Origin: a virus
Strand: one strand, 5' to 3'
DNA length: 43,179 nt
Virus record (IMG/VR): IMGVR_UViG_3300033153_004901
Coordinates: 1-43,179 of that record
Shown here: positions 1 to 6,705 of the stretch, one piece after another
Position numbering within the stretch: position 1 is the first letter of the stretch
Layout: each line of letters starts with the position of its first letter
Translations under genes and position numbers: made by a program
The notes under the pieces: generated by a model
Database searches by the model: none
What the model was told of the DNA's origin: nothing
What the model saw: the letters and a program-made list of their open reading frames with translations, nothing else

Positions 1-2
1 AA

Positions 3-401
3 TGGCTTGCCTACATCGTCCGGACAGTGGTAATTCCTGACGGTTCACTCGTCCAAGGCGAGATCGGTTGGGATGGCGACGAATCAGACGACACCGGATA
101 TGTCGGATTCAACACGAGCGGTGACCAGCAGAGGAAGTACTACCGAGTGCCCCCATCGCCCGACAGTTGGATCGTGCAAGGCCTCGAAGATGTGATGTCG
201 GCCGTAGGACGTTTGGTGACATTCCCGGCACCGTTCAGTGGAACACCGGAACAGAAGTTGACGAACTACCAATCACACAACTGGTCGCTTGGCGACCCTG
301 ATGAACCGGCTGAATGTGCGACATGCGGCACCAAGGCAGGGCACATCGCGGCAGAGTACAAGTGCGGAGCCAATGTACCCCGACGAGAGGTGCTGCTGTG
401 A
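3..401 (+). CDS. Small Zn-knuckle-like hypothetical protein, 5' end open
   Basis: The frame is open to the left edge of the window, so the true start probably lies outside; a GTG at 27 is the first internal start and would give 124 residues. The C-terminus carries CATC, then a His and a further Cys (CATCGTKAGH then KCG), a pattern common in small phage zinc-binding proteins. It ends in a GTGA junction with the ArdC-like gene, so it belongs to the same operon. I do not recognise a function. The zinc site is inferred from Cys/His spacing only. Confidence 0.6.
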   Translation, partial: WLAYIVRTVVIPDGSLVQGEIGWDGDESDDTGYVGFNTSGDQQRKYYRVPPSPDSWIVQGLEDVMSAVGRLVTFPAPFSGTPEQKLTNYQSHNWSLGDPDEPAECATCGTKAGHIAAEYKCGANVPRREVLL

Positions 402-1315
402 CCGCCACCAAGACTGATCAGATCCTCGAGAAGATGACCGACCGAATCGTAGGGGCCATCGAACAGAACCTTGCAGGCAAGTGGGAAAAGCCATGGACGA
501 CGCTCCTGGCAGGCGCGAGGTTCCCAGTGAACGCCGTGACCGAGAACCACTACAAGGGCATGAACATGATCGCAGGCATGGTCGAGGTGATGGTCGAGGA
601 GGGCATGGTCGAGGTGATGGTCGAGGAGTACGACACCAATGTTTGGGCCACCTACCGCCAGTGGCAGTCCATCGAGGCACAGGTGCGCAAGGGTGAGAAG
701 GGCACAGGCATGATCAAGTGGAACAAAGGTTTCTCGTGTGATGTGTGTGGGTCGCGAGGTAGAGCTCCTTGCCGCAACAAGGCACACCCCAACTCGACGT
801 TCATGTGGGGTGCAGGGTTCAGCGTATTCAACGCCGATCAGGTGGACGGATACGAGCCCGTCGTTGTCGGCCCTGACCATGAGCCTGTAGTTGAGGTTGA
901 AGCCATGATCGCTTCGACTGGAGCCACTATCGACTCGAAGATCTCGAACGAGGCGTTCTGGATGCCAACCGAGGACATCATTGTGATACCTCTGATGGGT
1001 CAGTTCAACTCGGCAGAGCAGTACTACGGGACGCTGTTGCACGAGTTGACTCACTGGACAGGGCACGAGGACAGACTCGACCGTGATAGGCACAAGACGT
1101 TCGGCGACGACTCGTACGCACACGAGGAGTTGATCGCCGAGTTGGGTGCCATCTTCACGGCTGCGCACTACGGGCTCGAGGTGGAGCCACACCCTGAGCA
1201 CATCAACTACCTGGCTGGATGGCTCAAGACTCTCAAGGCAGAACCCAAAGCACTCTATGACGCTGCGAAGCAAGCGCAAGCAGCGTTCGAGTACATGACA
1301 GAGGAGACAGAATGA
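398..1315 (+). CDS. ArdC-like antirestriction protein with zincin domain
   Basis: ArdC-family proteins bind ssDNA through an N-terminal domain and carry a C-terminal metallopeptidase-like domain; they protect incoming plasmid or phage DNA from host restriction. The start is taken as GTG 398 because it makes a GTGA overlap with the preceding stop; an upstream ATG at 314 lies inside the preceding gene. Residues ~5-110 match the ArdC N-terminal domain (GKWEKPW, then YKGMN, then RKGEKGTGMIKW). The zincin motif HELTHWTGHEDR is at ~215-226, with a downstream EELIAELGA helix likely holding the third ligand. A Cys-containing segment (CDVC ... C, from ~114) sits between the domains. An exact 27-bp in-frame duplication lies in the N-terminal domain. 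Length is 305 aa, normal for the family. The function in this phage is inferred from family. Confidence 0.88.
   Translation: MTATKTDQILEKMTDRIVGAIEQNLAGKWEKPWTTLLAGARFPVNAVTENHYKGMNMIAGMVEVMVEEGMVEVMVEEYDTNVWATYRQWQSIEAQVRKGEKGTGMIKWNKGFSCDVCGSRGRAPCRNKAHPNSTFMWGAGFSVFNADQVDGYEPVVVGPDHEPVVEVEAMIASTGATIDSKISNEAFWMPTEDIIVIPLMGQFNSAEQYYGTLLHELTHWTGHEDRLDRDRHKTFGDDSYAHEELIAELGAIFTAAHYGLEVEPHPEHINYLAGWLKTLKAEPKALYDAAKQAQAAFEYMTEETE
575..628 (+). repeat. Perfect 27-bp tandem duplication inside the ArdC-like gene
   Basis: Two exact 27-base copies, 575-601 and 602-628, are in frame and each encodes GMVEVMVEE. Exact identity at the DNA level suggests recent slippage or duplication, because older repeats would have diverged at third codon positions. 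Confidence 0.95.
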
Positions 1316-1725
1316 TCGAACACGACACCAATACCGAACTGACAGAGCAAGAGGTGAAAGACCTCCGAGCTCTCGAGATACGAGCCGGCAAGATCGACAG
1401 CATGAGAGCGTTGCTCGACTTCTTGGAGGCGACACCAGAGATCCCGATGCCATACATGGGTGATGTCAACGTGTTCCCCCACGACGAGGACACGCTCGGC
1501 GAGTTGGCACGGGCGATGAAGCCTGTGAAGAAGGAACGCAACGATTCCTACTTCATGCTGACAAAGGACTTCGGGAGGGTGAAACTCGTCCTCAACTGGG
1601 CGAGAGACAGCGTGTGTGAGCGTGTTGTCACCGGCACCGAGGAAGTCCCTGAGCAGATCATTGAGGCACACACCCGAGACATCGTGGAGTGGGTCTGCCC
1701 CGAAACCATCATCGACCGCCCATAA
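1312..1725 (+). CDS. Hypothetical early protein, 137 aa
   Basis: It starts with an ATGA overlap onto the ArdC-like gene and ends in a TAATG junction with the next gene, so it is translationally coupled on both sides. The N-terminal ~60 residues look helical and charged; the C-terminal half is mixed. There are no membrane segments, no obvious cofactor motif and no family that I recognise. Its neighbour suggests a counter-defence or early takeover role, but that is only context. Confidence 0.75.
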   Translation: MIEHDTNTELTEQEVKDLRALEIRAGKIDSMRALLDFLEATPEIPMPYMGDVNVFPHDEDTLGELARAMKPVKKERNDSYFMLTKDFGRVKLVLNWARDSVCERVVTGTEEVPEQIIEAHTRDIVEWVCPETIIDRP

Positions 1726-2336
1726 TGGGCGCTGACATTGACGAGGGCCTTGCGATCGGTAAGACACTGAGACAGGCGTTCCAAGCGTTGTCCGAGCAGC
1801 GGGCATGGGACAGAGGGCACGGTGGGTACACGGGCTCGTTCGCTGAGACTCCAGGGGCCACGTTGGTTGGTGAGTTGCCGGCGAGGGTGACATCCGAACA
1901 GTTCGAGGCTCTGATCAACGAGTTGGACTACGTTTGGCACGCCGAGGACTGGGAAGGGAACGGCAAGCATACGGCTTACTCGGTGTTGCAAGGCAAGAGA
2001 GTTGAAGGCTCCAAGCCATTCGTGATCGACACGATCTACGAGACACGCGAGCGTCCGTTCACGAACCTCCTGTCTCGGACATACACCGAGCGTGTGGCTG
2101 TGGATGAGAAGCGACGGTACTCACCGAGATGGCCGTCATCGTTCAAGAATAAGGGGAAGGGCAGGGAACTACAGGCCATGTCCTATCGGTTCGCCAAGAT
2201 ATCCCACCAAAAGTGGGAGAACGCAGCAGCGGTGCTCCTCAACAAGCAGGAGCGCCTCGAGGTGCTCAAGGCTCGAGGGCTGACCGGGAAGCACGGGCTC
2301 AACGTCTGGTACGTGAGAGCGATGTGTTCATCGTGA
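1725..2336 (+). CDS. Hypothetical early protein, 203 aa
   Basis: ATG 1725 shares a base with the previous TAA stop; an in-frame ATG at 1689 would lie inside the previous gene and is less likely. The protein is soluble and mixed alpha/beta in appearance, with a basic C-terminal half (a stretch beginning RRYSPRWPSS and later Lys/Arg-rich helices), which could suit nucleic-acid contact. No motif allows a functional name. It is coupled to the next gene by GTGA at 2333. Confidence 0.72.
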   Translation: MGADIDEGLAIGKTLRQAFQALSEQRAWDRGHGGYTGSFAETPGATLVGELPARVTSEQFEALINELDYVWHAEDWEGNGKHTAYSVLQGKRVEGSKPFVIDTIYETRERPFTNLLSRTYTERVAVDEKRRYSPRWPSSFKNKGKGRELQAMSYRFAKISHQKWENAAAVLLNKQERLEVLKARGLTGKHGLNVWYVRAMCSS

Positions 2337-2536
2337 GACTTCGACGCACTATCCGTGAGTTCCGTACCGACGGGATCAAAGTGATCGAGGATGAGATCAG
2401 TGTCGCCAAGGAATCACCGATAGGTGTGATGTTCACGGCAGCAGGAACTTCACGAGTGCTGACCGAGCGACGCTTGAAGGATGGGTTCACGATCGTCACG
2501 GAATACACGACTATCCCACCGAAGGAAGCGACATGA
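2333..2536 (+). CDS. Hypothetical small protein, 67 aa
   Basis: The GTG at 2333 overlaps the previous TGA in a GTGA junction; a GTG at 2324 in the same frame is an alternative. The frame stays open further upstream, but that part lies wholly inside the previous gene and reads as low-complexity shadow. The product is a small basic and then beta-rich protein with no motif that I recognise. It ends in ATGA with the next short gene. Confidence 0.6.
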   Translation: MRLRRTIREFRTDGIKVIEDEISVAKESPIGVMFTAAGTSRVLTERRLKDGFTIVTEYTTIPPKEAT

Positions 2537-2673
2537 GCGTATCCCATTCATGTCCAAACCATCCGAAAGCCAAGAAGGGCACGCTACATCTTGTCGCTGG
2601 CCCCGTGTCTGAGTGCAAGTATCACGGGTCGAAGGCACCAACGCAGCAGCCGAAGGTCGTGCCGGGACTGTGA
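2533..2673 (+). CDS. 46-aa Cys/His mini-protein
   Basis: The reading frame begins with an ATGA overlap at 2533 and encodes 46 residues. It holds a C-x2-H pair (HSCPNH) and a second C-x2-H pair (ECKYH), spaced like a small zinc knuckle. It is immediately followed by a strong hairpin. Overlap with its neighbour and the recurrence of this style of protein nearby support it being real; function unknown. Confidence 0.5.
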   Translation: MSVSHSCPNHPKAKKGTLHLVAGPVSECKYHGSKAPTQQPKVVPGL

Positions 2674-2680
2674 CAATCTT

Positions 2681-2727
2681 GTGTTGCCTGTATCCGGGGT
2701 ATGCCTTGTCCCGGCTACAGGCAACAC
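2681..2727 (+). promoter_or_regulatory. Long intergenic hairpin ahead of the mini-protein cluster
   Basis: The arms 2681-2698 and 2710-2727 are complementary over 18 bp with one mismatch, around an 11-nt loop. It lies between two early genes and about 10 nt upstream of an AGGAG ribosome site. There is no T-run after it, so a simple rho-independent terminator is less likely than an RNA-stability, attenuation or protein-binding element. Confidence 0.75.
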
Positions 2728-2748
2728 GACCCCGATTGAAGGAGAAAA

Positions 2749-2991
2749 ATGAGATACCCGAACAAGAACATCGGTAGGTGGGAAGGCAATAGTGCCCCGC
2801 CTGACGAGCCCGAGGACATCCGATGCACCCACGAAACCTGGATGGGAAAGAATGTTGGCTGGGAGATATGCCTCACCCTCTGTCCCGAGTGGGATGGAGA
2901 TGAGGATCCGTTGTGCGAGGAACACAGCGAGGACGCGCAGCAGATGGACAAGGCAGACAACCAGAGGAAAGCGATGGCCGAAGATGGCTGA
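2749..2991 (+). CDS. 80-aa acidic Cys/His-rich hypothetical protein
   Basis: It is preceded by a clear ribosome site (AAGGAGAAAA) directly after the 2681-2727 hairpin, one of the few non-overlapping starts in this operon. It contains C-x-H, a C-x3-C pair (CLTLC) and C-x2-H (CEEH), consistent with one or two bound zinc ions, then an acidic C-terminus. Function not recognised. Because it has its own strong ribosome site after a hairpin it may be regulated separately from the genes upstream. Confidence 0.7.
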   Translation: MRYPNKNIGRWEGNSAPPDEPEDIRCTHETWMGKNVGWEICLTLCPEWDGDEDPLCEEHSEDAQQMDKADNQRKAMAEDG

Positions 2992-3076
2992 TATCAAATG
3001 TTCGTGTGGTTGTGGAGCCACGAAGCCCGACGATGGGCTGTGTGAGTGCGGCCGCAAGATGCCGTGTGGTCACTGA
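2984..3076 (+). CDS. 30-aa Cys-rich mini zinc protein
   Basis: The frame starts at ATG 2984, overlapping the previous gene by 8 nt, and ends in a TGATG junction at 3076. The 30 residues include six cysteines (KCSCGCG, then CECG, then PCGH) and a terminal His. This is too regular to be chance and suggests a metal-binding peptide. Function unknown; very small size lowers certainty. Confidence 0.5.
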   Translation: MADIKCSCGCGATKPDDGLCECGRKMPCGH

Positions 3077-3291
3077 TGGAGCCACTACTGATCGAACAAG
3101 TACACCTGACCGACGAGATCATCGACGACCTCCAAGGCCACGACCTGCATCACATCCAGTTCCGACGGACAATGGAAGCACCGACCAAGAAGGGTGAGGT
3201 GCTTGACATCTTCTCTCTCGATGTGTGGTGCAACTACTGTCAAGAGGTACTGATCACGATCGAACAACATGTCCCAATCCGAACCTACTGA
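3076..3291 (+). CDS. Hypothetical protein with a C-x2-C site, 71 aa
   Basis: ATG 3076 shares a base with the preceding TGA; upstream in-frame ATG 3046 lies inside the previous mini-gene. It contains several His residues (GHDLHH), a single C-x2-C (WCNYC) and a hydrophobic C-terminal stretch too short for a membrane helix. Function not recognised. Confidence 0.62.
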   Translation: MEPLLIEQVHLTDEIIDDLQGHDLHHIQFRRTMEAPTKKGEVLDIFSLDVWCNYCQEVLITIEQHVPIRTY

Positions 3292-3466
3292 GCCCCAACT
3301 GGACATGTCCTTTGAGTTGGCGTTCCCGAACGCTAGGGGCATATCGACCGGCCTGGAGACACGTATCCATTACGAGGTGCTCCGGCACAATCCGCACGAC
3401 GACCCGATCCCGCGGGTCGAGGCGTGTATCAACATCATCACGGGCGACACACTGGGGTTCGACTGA
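3269..3466 (+). CDS. Hypothetical protein, 65 aa
   Basis: It overlaps the previous gene by 23 nt if ATG 3269 is used; an in-frame ATG at 3305 is a shorter alternative that would leave a 13-nt gap. It ends in a TGATG junction with the next gene. The product is beta-rich in appearance with no recognisable motif. Confidence 0.58.
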   Translation: MSQSEPTEPQLDMSFELAFPNARGISTGLETRIHYEVLRHNPHDDPIPRVEACINIITGDTLGFD

Positions 3467-3663
3467 TGGCTTTACGTAGAACGAAGATCAATACCCGTGA
3501 CGAGATGACTTGCATGGTGTGTCACAACTCCATGAAAGAGGAAGCGGCATACCGGTCGTTGACATGGTTCGGACGCATCATCGGGGCACGTGCTTTGCTG
3601 TGCAGCGTCGAGTGCCGCGACGAGTACGATGCTACTAACCCAGCGGAGGTAGAGGCAGAGTGA
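3466..3663 (+). CDS. Small zinc-ribbon-like protein, 65 aa
   Basis: The start at ATG 3466 (TGATG junction) is preferred over an upstream ATG at 3424 inside the previous gene. A C-x2-C pair (CMVC) near residue 18 and a C-x3-C pair (CSVEC) near residue 48 form a typical treble-clef or ribbon spacing. It ends in a GTGA junction. It may bind nucleic acid or protein; which is unknown. Confidence 0.65.
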   Translation: MALRRTKINTRDEMTCMVCHNSMKEEAAYRSLTWFGRIIGARALLCSVECRDEYDATNPAEVEAE

Positions 3664-3902
3664 GCGATGTGAAGGCGGCAGGGATGTTGAAAATCCCCGG
3701 TGTCGGACAGCCGGCGATGGTGTGGGTCACCGATACCTACGACTGGCCGGACGACGGCGTGAACATTCTGACGACGGACGAGTACACGCTGTGGAGTTAC
3801 ATCGTCCTGGTTCCCGACACGTTCGCCCGAAGGGAGGCGGATAACTGGCCGTGGTTCCTTGCAGAGATAGGTCAACTGATCGTCGCAACGAAACTGGATT
3901 GA
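3660..3902 (+). CDS. Hypothetical protein, 80 aa
   Basis: The GTG start overlaps the preceding stop by GTGA. It is an acidic, aromatic-rich protein with no Cys motif, unlike its neighbours. Its stop codon lies inside the palindrome and -35-like sequence of the next regulatory region, so it closes the first transcription block of the operon. Function not recognised. Confidence 0.65.
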   Translation: MSDVKAAGMLKIPGVGQPAMVWVTDTYDWPDDGVNILTTDEYTLWSYIVLVPDTFARREADNWPWFLAEIGQLIVATKLD

Positions 3903-3938
3903 CAATAAATTGTCACACAAGGATGGTATCCTGTGAGG
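3899..3938 (+). promoter_or_regulatory. Candidate promoter with overlapping palindromic operator
   Basis: A consensus TTGACA (3899-3904) lies in the perfect palindrome TGACAAT-AA-ATTGTCA (3900-3915), the most AT-rich stretch in the early region. A second inverted repeat, AGGAT-GGT-ATCCT (3920-3932), follows. The -10 is weak: GATGGT at 17 nt spacing, or an extended TGGTATCCT at a longer spacing. A strong ribosome site (AAGGAG 3945-3950) leads into ATG 3958. The layout fits a repressor-controlled internal promoter; this is inferred. Confidence 0.6.
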
Positions 3939-3957
3939 CACGAGAAGGAGTAACTGG

Positions 3958-4461
3958 ATGATACTTGCCGCTGAATGGGCACGCCTGAAAGCCATGAAGG
4001 TAGGCGTAAAGGCTCTGATTGAGAACGCTGACGATCGTGAACTGATCGACGTACTCGCCGAGGTACGGAACACCGAGACTGACCTCGCAGGCCAGCGTCG
4101 AACGGCTATGTCTGAGGTGCCGGCTGGTGCCCAGGGGTCGGAGTATTGGGTGTCGCAAGGTCGGCAGGCTGACCGAACGTACAACGACTCACAGATTTTG
4201 CTAAAAATTTCTGACGCTTGGGATGTGTCACCGTTGGAAGCAATCGGTCGCCTGATGAGCAACGGCACCCTCACGCTTGGATGGAAGTGGCAACCGAAGA
4301 AAGGGCAGGGGCTCAAAGAACTCATCCACGAACTTGACCTCGAGATCACGACAGCACAGCATGAGATTGAAACCGGTGACTCGGCTGATATCGGTGAGAG
4401 ATGGAAGGACAACACGCCAGCGTTCAAACGTCTAGCAGATAGGAAGATACCCGATGCGTAG
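3958..4461 (+). CDS. Hypothetical protein, first gene after internal promoter, 167 aa
   Basis: It has the best ribosome site of the early region (AAGGAG, 7-nt spacer), right after the palindromic promoter candidate, so it is probably well expressed. It looks mostly helical, with a central segment (DRTYNDSQILLKI, then LGWKWQPK) that I have the impression of having seen in small actinobacterial phage proteins of unknown role. The TAG stop is followed in frame by a further ~20 acidic codons before a TGA. Function not assigned. Confidence 0.8.
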   Translation: MILAAEWARLKAMKVGVKALIENADDRELIDVLAEVRNTETDLAGQRRTAMSEVPAGAQGSEYWVSQGRQADRTYNDSQILLKISDAWDVSPLEAIGRLMSNGTLTLGWKWQPKKGQGLKELIHELDLEITTAQHEIETGDSADIGERWKDNTPAFKRLADRKIPDA

Positions 4462-4585
4462 CGACGCACAGATAACAGGGACGACGAAGAACAGGACATC
4501 AGTGACCGTACCGATGTCACCTGACTTCAAGGCCCATGAAAGACAACGCCGAGTATTCGCTACCCGGCCCCACAAAGGGAGCAAC

Positions 4586-5086
4586 ATGACAGACAAGAAA
4601 GCAGAGGACTTCTTTGCATCGTCGAAGGAGTCGATCGAGACTGAGGAGAAGGAGCACACTGCCGACGCGGAGGCTGACGAGTGGAGCCCCGAGTCGCCGG
4701 GACAGTTGCGTGGCTACTTTATGAAAGCGCAGCGGTACCTTTCGAAGAAGTACCCTGAGCGTGGCCCGTCGTACAAGGCGTTCATCAAGGACTATGACAC
4801 TGGGGTGACAATCACGGTGTTCTGTGCCCGCAAGATGTTGCGAGTCGGGATCCTTGATGCGTCACCGAAGGTCGGGACGCTGATTGTGTTCGACTATCAG
4901 GGGATGAAATCAGGCAAGTCGGGGTACGACTATCACTCGTACTATGTGCGTGCCGAGGAGTCGGATCCTGAGTACTGGGCAGAGGTCACCCGTCCGCCTG
5001 CGGGTGAGATGGAGGAGATTGCGCGTGCGCAGGCTCAGGAGGCAGAGGCGAGTTCGTTTGAGTCACCGTCTGATGCGCCGTACTGA
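4586..5086 (+). CDS. Candidate ssDNA-binding/OB-like protein
   Basis: The 166 residues begin with an acidic linker, then a beta-rich core (~residues 45-130, with VTITVFCARKMLRVG and a GTLIVFDYQGM segment ending in an aromatic YDYHSYYV strand), and end in an acidic Glu/Ala tail. That shape, plus its place just upstream of a RecT-like gene, suggests a single-stranded DNA-binding protein; this is inference, not a recognised family. ATG 4586 has an AAAGGGAG ribosome site. ATG 4454 is an in-frame alternative adding 44 basic residues, with its own AGGAAG and an 8-nt overlap. If 4586 is right, 4462-4585 is a 124-nt leader. Confidence 0.7.
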   Translation: MTDKKAEDFFASSKESIETEEKEHTADAEADEWSPESPGQLRGYFMKAQRYLSKKYPERGPSYKAFIKDYDTGVTITVFCARKMLRVGILDASPKVGTLIVFDYQGMKSGKSGYDYHSYYVRAEESDPEYWAEVTRPPAGEMEEIARAQAQEAEASSFESPSDAPY

Positions 5087-5307
5087 TGAAGGTACGAGTC
5101 ACAATCGAAGTCGATGATAGGGACAGGTACATCATCGGCGGGGCGATAGACGGGACGATGATACGACCGGCGACGCGCGACGAGCTGGATGACTTCATTG
5201 TACGTTGCTACGAAGGTGCGATGGAGCAGCCACGAGTGAAAGAGGAAAAGCGCACAGAGGAATATGTTGCGTCCATCCGTGAGTCACTTGGGTATGCCGG
5301 CCTGTAA
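5086..5307 (+). CDS. Hypothetical protein, 73 aa
   Basis: ATG 5086 shares a base with the previous TGA. The start (KVRVTIEVDDRDRYIIGGAI) is an amphipathic beta pattern, and the C-terminus is a charged helix. It has no recognised motif. It overlaps the next gene by 14 nt. Confidence 0.68.
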   Translation: MKVRVTIEVDDRDRYIIGGAIDGTMIRPATRDELDDFIVRCYEGAMEQPRVKEEKRTEEYVASIRESLGYAGL

Positions 5308-5524
5308 GCGGTGCAACGGGAAGGGCACCGTCACCCCACATGGGATGGCGGTGCTCGAATCCCAATGCCCGGTGTGTCTAGGGCTCGGGAAGTTCGAACG
5401 GGCACGCGATCACAAGAAGGAATACAAGCCACGCGACAGCGACGGGGTGTTCGCTGTCCACTCGAACTTGAAGCTCGAGGATGTCATAGCCCTGCTACCA
5501 GAAGGAGAGAACCTTGACGACTGA
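5294..5524 (+). CDS. DnaJ-type zinc finger protein, 76 aa
   Basis: It carries two C-x2-C-x-G-x-G repeats (CKRCNGKG and CPVCLGLG), the signature of the DnaJ central zinc-binding domain, here as a stand-alone half-module. ATG 5294 is chosen because the motif begins three residues later; the upstream ATG 5264 lies in the previous gene. Phage proteins of this type are common, but their role is usually not known. It may bind protein or DNA partners in the neighbouring recombination genes. Confidence 0.75.
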   Translation: MPACKRCNGKGTVTPHGMAVLESQCPVCLGLGKFERARDHKKEYKPRDSDGVFAVHSNLKLEDVIALLPEGENLDD

Positions 5525-6170
5525 AATTGCTGTCCTCACACCAGAGGAACAAGCGGCATACGACGAGAAGATGAACCGTCCACTCGAGGACATGCCCATC
5601 ACGATGCAGACCCTCATCTCTATCCAAAATCTGCCGGCTATCCCTGAGCACTATCGGGGGAAGCCGAAAGAGATGATGGCCGCGGCGCTCCTGGGGAGAG
5701 AGATCAACGTCGGCCCGATGACATCCATCAACATGATTGACTTGATTGACGGGACGGTGAGCCTGCGTGCCAAGCTGGTATCAGCGTTGATCCTCCGTGA
5801 TGGTCATGTGTTGGTGGTGAAGGAGCAGACAACGGAGCGTGCAGCGATGCAGTGTTTCCGTTGGCACCGACAGTCGAACCAGTTGATAGACGTTGGGCTC
5901 CTCGAGTACACGGTTGAGGATGCCACCCTCGCTGGAGATATCAACAAGAGCACGTACAAGAAGCATGGGAAGGCGATGCTGACGAACCGTTTGCTGACCC
6001 TGATTGGGAGGACTGTGTTCTCCGATTGTCTGACAGGGTTTGCGTACACGGCAGAGGAGATTGGTATCTCTGACCAAGTGGATGACATCCCCGAGGCGCA
6101 CCTTGAGATCAGTGAGCTTGATGCTGCTGCGGTGACGGCTGCGGTAGTGCTCGACGGTGAAGTGACATGA
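5514..6170 (+). CDS. RecT-like ssDNA annealing protein
   Basis: RecT-family proteins anneal complementary single strands and promote phage recombination and concatemer formation. Residues ~50-180 follow the layout seen in actinobacterial phage RecT-like proteins: AALLGREINVGPMTSINMI, a LRAKLVSALI strand, and then KSTYKKHGKAMLTNRLLTL followed by RTVFSDCLTGFAYTAEEIG. The start is TTG 5514 after AAGGAGAG, overlapping the previous gene by 11 nt. At 218 aa it is shorter than E. coli RecT but keeps the core. No exonuclease partner gene is visible next to it. The neighbours (OB-like, primase, helicase, RusA) fit a recombination-replication role. Confidence 0.8.
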   Translation: MTTEIAVLTPEEQAAYDEKMNRPLEDMPITMQTLISIQNLPAIPEHYRGKPKEMMAAALLGREINVGPMTSINMIDLIDGTVSLRAKLVSALILRDGHVLVVKEQTTERAAMQCFRWHRQSNQLIDVGLLEYTVEDATLAGDINKSTYKKHGKAMLTNRLLTLIGRTVFSDCLTGFAYTAEEIGISDQVDDIPEAHLEISELDAAAVTAAVVLDGEVT

Positions 6171-6466
6171 CAACCGAGCTCAAGACGGAGAGATTCATTC
6201 CGCAACTCATCGTATCTTCTGTGTTGCGTCGCGCTACCGGGACGCAACACGAGAAGATCCTTGCCGTCCTCGAGTATTCGAGGGGCGCTTGGGTGTGTGG
6301 GACAGCGTTCATGGCGAACTACATCCCGACATACTCACAGAGGATTGGTGAGATCATCAAGCAAGGAGGGAAGATAGAGCGCGGACTGTGCTCTAACCCC
6401 GGACACAAGCACAAAGGAACCATCGGTCAGTACCGGTGGCTCCCACACAGAGGAGAGAGAGCATGA
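6167..6466 (+). CDS. Winged-helix DNA-binding protein, 99 aa
   Basis: From residue ~25 the order is helix (THEKILAVLEYSRGAWVCGT), then a recognition-like helix (YSQRIGEIIKQGGKIERG) and a wing ending in a His/Cys segment (CSNPGHKHKG) before YRWLP. This matches small phage wHTH proteins in which the reverse turn contains C...H-x-H. It probably acts as a DNA-binding regulator or replication accessory. ATGA overlap with the RecT-like gene. Confidence 0.7.
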   Translation: MTTELKTERFIPQLIVSSVLRRATGTQHEKILAVLEYSRGAWVCGTAFMANYIPTYSQRIGEIIKQGGKIERGLCSNPGHKHKGTIGQYRWLPHRGERA

Positions 6467-6705
6467 GCGACGAGACAAGAGAGCTCCACCCCGTATCGGT
6501 CAAGTACGCGGGTGGCCGTGAGGACTGGTACGCGTACGCGAAGAACCAAGGGGCCGGAGTGGTTAGGGCTCACTTCATTCAACGGGCAGACTCGGACGAC
6601 AACGACTCGGCGCTTGCCGTAGACATAACGAGGAAGATCTACATCCCGCTCACATCTATCGAGTCATATGTGATACATCCCAAGGTGAAGTACGTAGTCA
6701 AGTGA
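6463..6705 (+). CDS. Hypothetical protein, 80 aa
   Basis: ATG 6463 follows an AGGAGAGA ribosome site and overlaps the previous stop by ATGA; ATG 6436 in the same frame lies inside the wHTH gene. Mixed alpha/beta, no recognised motif. It ends in a GTGA junction with the primase-like gene. Confidence 0.68.
   Translation: MSDETRELHPVSVKYAGGREDWYAYAKNQGAGVVRAHFIQRADSDDNDSALAVDITRKIYIPLTSIESYVIHPKVKYVVK

Noticed and set aside
266-1453. 395-aa open frame antisense to the ArdC-like gene
   Set aside because: Low-complexity Arg/Leu/Ser/Cys composition; the opposite strand carries a clear ArdC/zincin protein with operon overlaps.
3522-4520. 332-aa antisense frame over small early genes
   Set aside because: Ser/Arg-rich shadow; the forward genes there have ribosome sites, overlaps and Cys motifs.
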